Positions 60,348 through 64,000 of a DNA stretch of 64,000 nt are shown here, piece by piece. Below the pieces are notes generated by a model. It made no database searches. It saw only the letters and a list, made by a program, of their open reading frames with translations, and was not told the origin of the DNA. Source of the stretch: Pseudomonas inefficax (lineage in GTDB: Bacteria > Pseudomonadota > Gammaproteobacteria > Pseudomonadales > Pseudomonadaceae). The first letter of the stretch is position 1. Every line of letters starts with the position of its first letter. The stretch is from contig NZ_OPYN01000187.1 in the NCBI RefSeq assembly GCF_900277125.1, positions 124,001-188,000 on the forward strand, in the 5' to 3' direction. The position numbers and the translations under genes were made by a program.

Positions 60348-61592
60348 ATGCGTCTTGTTTCTACACTTACCGGAGTGAGCCTCACCGGCATGATGCTGGC
60401 TCTGAGTACTCCGGCCAGTGCAGCTGTCGACGCCAAGCTGCTCGAAATGCTCCGCGCCAACGGCTCGATCAACCAGGCGCAGTACAACGAACTGCAGGCG
60501 GACCTGGCTCAAGAAACCAAGGAAAAGGCCGCTCAGAAAGCTCAGTCCGACCGGATGAGCTCCTTTGAACAGAAAGTGGCATGGGCCGCCAAGACCCAGG
60601 TCAAGGGTGATGTGCGCCTGCGTTACGAAGACGTCAACGTCGACAACCCGAACAGCAGCAGCGGCAACCAGGACCGCCAGCGCGTGCGTGCTCGTGTCGG
60701 CTTCTACAGCGAAATCAACCCGCAGGTCGACGCCGGCATCCGTATCGCCACTGGCAGCAGCGCCGACCGCCGTTCGACCAACCAGAGCTTCGACAACTAC
60801 TTCGACAAGAAGTCGCTGTGGGTCGACCAGGCCTACCTCGACTGGCACCCGACCGCAGTTCCCAACCTGCACCTGATTGGCGGCAAGATGGCGCAGCCAT
60901 GGGTGAGCATGGGCGACATCATCTGGGACAGCGACATCAACCCGGAAGGCGTGGCAGCCACCTACAAGACCGACCTGGGCGGGGCCGAAGTGTTCGCCAG
61001 CGCCGGTCAGTACACCCTCAAGGACAACGTCGATGGCGACGGTGTGCAATACAAGCATGACGCACAGGTCTATCACGGCCAGTTGGGCGCCAAGTTCGCA
61101 CCGGCAGATGTGCTCAAGCTGACCGTCGGTGCCAGTATCTATGGCTACGACAACGACAAGGAAGCAACCATTCTGCAGTCGTTCGGCAACACCACCAACG
61201 AGTTCAACCTGGTGGAAGGCTTCGGCCAGCTGGACTTCACCGGCTTTGCCATCCCGCTGTCTGCGTACGGCCAGTACGTGAAGAACACCGAAAGCACCGA
61301 TGGCGAAGACCAGGCCTGGCTGGCAGGCCTGAAAACCAAGGTCGGCGCCTGGAGCCTGGACTACAACTACCGCGACGTGCAGCGTAACGCGGTGGTCAGC
61401 CTGTTCACCGACTCCGACTTTGGCAACGGCTTTACCGGTTCGCGCGGGCACAAGTTCAAGGTCGGCTATGAAATCGACAAGAACTTCTCCCTGGGCGCGG
61501 CCTACCTGATGGCCAAGACCGATCTGTCGCAATTGCCCAACAGCGATGCCGATGTAGATACCCTGCAGGTAGACCTGGAAGCCAAGTTCTAA
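60348..61592 (+). CDS. Putative porin (Porin_5-like)
   Basis: 414 residues. Signal peptide ending TPASA-A, then a coiled-coil segment (LLEMLRANGSINQAQYNEL) and a beta-barrel (VKGDVRLRYEDVNVDNPNSS onwards), ending in LEAKF with C-terminal Phe. A 16-stranded porin family of pseudomonads. GGGAG lies upstream of the ATG, and an intrinsic terminator follows the gene. Substrate not known; a Pho-box-like sequence hints at phosphate control. Confidence 0.87.
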   Translation: MRLVSTLTGVSLTGMMLALSTPASAAVDAKLLEMLRANGSINQAQYNELQADLAQETKEKAAQKAQSDRMSSFEQKVAWAAKTQVKGDVRLRYEDVNVDNPNSSSGNQDRQRVRARVGFYSEINPQVDAGIRIATGSSADRRSTNQSFDNYFDKKSLWVDQAYLDWHPTAVPNLHLIGGKMAQPWVSMGDIIWDSDINPEGVAATYKTDLGGAEVFASAGQYTLKDNVDGDGVQYKHDAQVYHGQLGAKFAPADVLKLTVGASIYGYDNDKEATILQSFGNTTNEFNLVEGFGQLDFTGFAIPLSAYGQYVKNTESTDGEDQAWLAGLKTKVGAWSLDYNYRDVQRNAVVSLFTDSDFGNGFTGSRGHKFKVGYEIDKNFSLGAAYLMAKTDLSQLPNSDADVDTLQVDLEAKF

Positions 61593-61619
61593 GCGATACC
61601 CTGCGCTGCGTCACCTGAA

Positions 61620-61660
61620 GCGGGAAATGCCGACCCCATCCGGCGTTTCCCGCTTTTTTT
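61620..61660 (+). terminator. Intrinsic terminator of the porin gene
   Basis: GCGGGAAATGCCG / CGGCGTTTCCCGC stem (one mismatch) with T7. Confidence 0.9.
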
Positions 61661-61676
61661 GCCTGTGAAAAATGCG

Positions 61677-61773
61677 CCGGCCTCTTCGCGGGTAAACCCG
61701 CTCCCACAGGGATATCACAGTTTCAAATGCTGTGGTGTCCCTGTGGGAGCGGGTTCACCCGCGAAGAGGCCGG
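61677..61773. repeat. REP pair, GCGGGTAAACCCGCTCCCACA class
   Basis: Inward arms GCCGGCCTCTTCGCGGGTAA and the near-complement ending CGCGAAGAGGCCGG; one arm reads GGGTTCACCCGC. Confidence 0.85.
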
Positions 61774-61790
61774 TACTGGCTTGCGCTCAA

Positions 61791-62912
61791 TCAGCGCTTG
61801 CGCAGAATCACGCTACCAATCGAATACCCCGCACCAAACGAGCTCAACACCCCCAGCGAGCCCTTGGGCAGGTCGTCCTGGTACAGGTGGAAGGCAATCA
61901 CCGACCCCGCCGAACTGGTGTTGGCGTAACGGTCGAGAATCACCGGTGCATCTTCCTCGGCCACTTCACGTCCCAGCAACTTCTTGACGATCAGGTGGTT
62001 CATGCTGAGGTTGGCCTGGTGCAGCCAGAAGCGTTTCACATCGCTGGGCTGCAGCCCGTTTTCCTGCAGGTGCTCGCCGATCAGTTCGGCCACCTTCGGG
62101 CACACTTCGCGGAACACCTTGCGGCCTTCCTGGATGAACAGCTTGTCCGCTGCACCCTCGCCCTCTTCCGCCGCGCGGTTGAGGAAGCCGAAGTTGTTGC
62201 GGATGTTGTTGGAGAACTCGGTCCACAACTTGCTGCTGACGATGTCGAACTGGTGCGCCGAGGTGGCCTTGTCGGCACGTTCGAGCAATACCGCAGTGGC
62301 AGCATCGCCAAAGATGAAATGGCTGTCGCGGTCACGGAAGTTCAGGTGGCCGGTGCACACCTCCGGGTTCACCATCAGCACCGCGCGCGCCTGGCCCAGG
62401 GCCACGCTGTTGGCGGCGGTCTGGATGCCGAAAGTGGCCGACGAGCAGGCCACGTTCATGTCGAAGGCAAAGCCCTGGATGCCCAGCGCCTGCTGTACTT
62501 CGATGGCAATGGCCGGGTACGGGCGCTGCAGGTTGGAACAGGCGACGATCACCCCATCGACATCGGCGGCGGTGCGACCGGCGCGCTCCAGGGCCTGGCG
62601 GGCGGCAGCCACGGCCATTTCGCAAAGCACCGACGGCTCGTCGTTGGAGCGCTCTGGCAGGCGCGGCTTCATGCGCTGGGGGTCGAGGATGCCAGCCTTG
62701 TCCATGACGAAGCGGCTCTTGATGCCCGAGGCCTTTTCGATGAACGCCGCATCGGACAGCGGCGCCGCTTCGACTTCACCGCGTTCGATGGCGGCAGCGT
62801 TGTCCTGGTTGAACTGCTGCGACCAGGCGTTGAAGGAGGCCACCAGTTCTTCGTTGGAAATGCTCTGGGCCGGGGTGTACAGGCCGGTGCCGCTGATCAC
62901 GACGTTATGCAC
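61791..62912 (-). CDS. Beta-ketoacyl-ACP synthase III-like (PA3286 type)
   Basis: 373 residues. Thiolase-fold KAS III: active-site Cys in FDMNVACSSATFG, His in WLHQANLSMN, and Asn in YANTSSAGS. PA3286 of P. aeruginosa condenses octanoyl-CoA with malonyl-ACP, linking beta-oxidation intermediates to fatty-acid synthesis. The start is the GTG at 62912 (VHNVVISGTGLYTPA), with AGAGGA six bases upstream; the TTG at 62930 is before that site. Confidence 0.9.
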   Translation of the reverse strand: MHNVVISGTGLYTPAQSISNEELVASFNAWSQQFNQDNAAAIERGEVEAAPLSDAAFIEKASGIKSRFVMDKAGILDPQRMKPRLPERSNDEPSVLCEMAVAAARQALERAGRTAADVDGVIVACSNLQRPYPAIAIEVQQALGIQGFAFDMNVACSSATFGIQTAANSVALGQARAVLMVNPEVCTGHLNFRDRDSHFIFGDAATAVLLERADKATSAHQFDIVSSKLWTEFSNNIRNNFGFLNRAAEEGEGAADKLFIQEGRKVFREVCPKVAELIGEHLQENGLQPSDVKRFWLHQANLSMNHLIVKKLLGREVAEEDAPVILDRYANTSSAGSVIAFHLYQDDLPKGSLGVLSSFGAGYSIGSVILRKR

Positions 62913-63000
62913 GGTCGTTCCTCTGGTCAAAGGCCATCGCCACGGGGCGCTGGCTGGGAAACATGACAGGTTAATGGCACTTTAGTACCAATTTAAGGGC

Positions 63001-63116
63001 GAGGGCTGCGCCCTCGTTCGCGGGCACGCCCGCTCCCACAGGGATCGCGTCGCTCCGAGGACATTGCTGTTCCTGTGGGAGCGGGCGTGCCCGCGAAGGG
63101 GCCGCCAAGCGGCCCC
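63001..63116. repeat. REP pair, GCGGGCACGCCCGCTCCCACA class
   Basis: Inward arms TTCGCGGGCACGCCCGCTCC and GGAGCGGGCGTGCCCGCGAA, flanked by GGGCTGC/GCGGCCCC. Confidence 0.85.
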
Positions 63117-63149
63117 AAATTGCATCAATATTGCCACAACTGTGGAAGT

Positions 63150-64000
63150 TTATCCCTCCACCTGGCTCCATTGCTTGCTCAATCGCTTGTCGGAAATCGG
63201 CACCTTGGTTCCCAACTGCTGGGCAAACAGCGACACCCGGTATTCCTCCAGCCACCAGCGGTACACAGTCAGCTGTTCATCGCGCTTGCCTTCCTGGGCA
63301 TGCTTGTCGGCACGGGCCTTGTACTGCGCCCACAGGTTGGCCAGCTCGCCACTCCACACCCGGTCCTTCTGCACCTGCGAACCGAGCTTCTCCAGGCGCA
63401 GCTCCACCGCCTTGAGGTAACGCGGCAGTTCCTTGAACCAGGCCCCAGGCGTTTCGCGCACGAAGCCCGGGTACACCAAGTTGCTGAGCTGTTGCTTGAT
63501 ATCGTTCAACGCCACCGCCTGGCTCAGGTCGATCTTGCCCTTGAAGCGCTTCTGCAGCCCATGCCACAGCTTCAGCACTTCCAACGTCTGCCGTGCCAGG
63601 CGCTCGGCATGCTCGGCCCAGCTGCCGCGCTTGCGTTCGGCCAGGCCAGCCAGGGCCGCACCATCACGTGGCAGCGGCTGTTCACCTTCAAGGATGCAGC
63701 TGTCCAGGCTGGCCAGCAGAATATCCTCGACCAGCGCCTCGACCCGGCCCATTTCACGGTACAGCAGGCCCAGTTCGGTAAGCCCTGGCAGCTTGCCGCG
63801 CAGGTACTTGGCCGGCTCGGCCAACTGCTGCAGCAACAGGCGCTGCAAGGCGCGGCGGTGCTGGAACTCGGCTTCGGCCTGGGTCGAGAAGCGCCCTTCG
63901 CGCACGGTGCCACCCTCTTCCACCAGCGCCGGGTACACGGTCATCGACAGGCCGGCGATCTTCTGCTGGGCGGTCTGCTTGACCTCGCTGAAGGCCTTGG
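63150..64000 (-). CDS. hrpA: ATP-dependent RNA helicase HrpA, C-terminal part
   Basis: The last 283 codons, open to the right edge; no internal start is needed. The stretch corresponds to the DUF3418 C-terminal domain of HrpA (KLPGLTELGLLYREMGRVEAL, WWLEEYRVSLFAQQLGT). HrpA is a DEAH-box helicase of about 1300 residues that resolves stalled ribosomes; the helicase core lies beyond this window. Confidence 0.9.
   Translation of the reverse strand, partial: KAFSEVKQTAQQKIAGLSMTVYPALVEEGGTVREGRFSTQAEAEFQHRRALQRLLLQQLAEPAKYLRGKLPGLTELGLLYREMGRVEALVEDILLASLDSCILEGEQPLPRDGAALAGLAERKRGSWAEHAERLARQTLEVLKLWHGLQKRFKGKIDLSQAVALNDIKQQLSNLVYPGFVRETPGAWFKELPRYLKAVELRLEKLGSQVQKDRVWSGELANLWAQYKARADKHAQEGKRDEQLTVYRWWLEEYRVSLFAQQLGTKVPISDKRLSKQWSQVEG

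Noticed and set aside
3464..63116. Regular inverted repeats as a CRISPR array
   Set aside because: Repeats are palindromic REP pairs scattered at gene ends, not directly repeated units with spacers, and no cas gene is present.

Overview
The window is high-GC bacterial chromosome with dense coding on both strands. Protein sequences (PhhA/PhhB/PhhR, GbuA, a LapE/AggA-type outer-membrane protein, Pseudomonas-type REP palindromes) point to a fluorescent pseudomonad, most probably of the Pseudomonas putida group. The gene order agrees with what I remember of the P. putida KT2440 region around PP_4490-PP_4546; I could not check this. No rRNA, tRNA, CRISPR array, prophage or complete insertion sequence was seen.

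Layout. 1-9.3 kb is an aromatic amino-acid block: the 5' part of phhR, then phhA-phhB (phenylalanine hydroxylase and its cofactor-recycling dehydratase) behind a TyrR-type box, a 42-codon small ORF, an MFS carrier, a large FAD/Fe-S D-2-hydroxyacid dehydrogenase of the YdiJ type with a divergent LysR gene, and the aromatic amino-acid permease aroP. 10-15.4 kb is housekeeping: the minus-strand run rnm-yciO-scpA-scpB-rluB (RNA processing, chromosome condensation, 23S rRNA modification) facing yciB-yciI. 15.6-18.2 kb is a CpxR / CpxP-like / CpxA-like envelope-stress operon with an internal terminator. 18.3-31.5 kb holds a nitroreductase, TrkH, two AraC regulators, an LpxH-like hydrolase, a DMT exporter, a SelW-like protein, a patatin autotransporter, a MarR gene, recQ, a YecA-like gene and ybaN.

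31.7-35.8 kb has lapE/aggA, a DTW-domain tRNA-modifying enzyme and an Aer-type receptor. 35.9-40.1 kb is a guanidinobutyrate locus (gbuR, gbuA, sodium:solute symporter), followed by a small minus-strand gene of the PA1414/SicX type with a perfect Anr (FNR) box and its own terminator. 40-44.5 kb holds a LysR/YbfB-carrier pair, a DMT carrier, a DUF2513-like protein and a BrnT/BrnA toxin-antitoxin pair. 44.6-47.6 kb is an SDR / EutH-like permease / LuxR operon with a 16-bp palindrome ahead of it; its substrate is unknown. 47.7-64 kb holds a DEAD-box helicase, a mechanosensitive channel, an NCS1 permease, a DMT carrier, azoR, a LysR-hydrolase-cyclophilin-ABC exporter run, a FemAB-like protein, a porin, a PA3286-type ketoacyl synthase and the 3' end of hrpA.

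REP-type palindromes occur at 19 places, nearly all just downstream of genes. They fall into three related sequence classes; one cluster is a nested arrangement, and one element supplies the stop codon of a gene. The most interesting items are the Anr-driven small RNA/ORF at 39.8-40.1 kb, the SDR-EutH-LuxR cassette, and the palindromic operators of gbuR and of that cassette.
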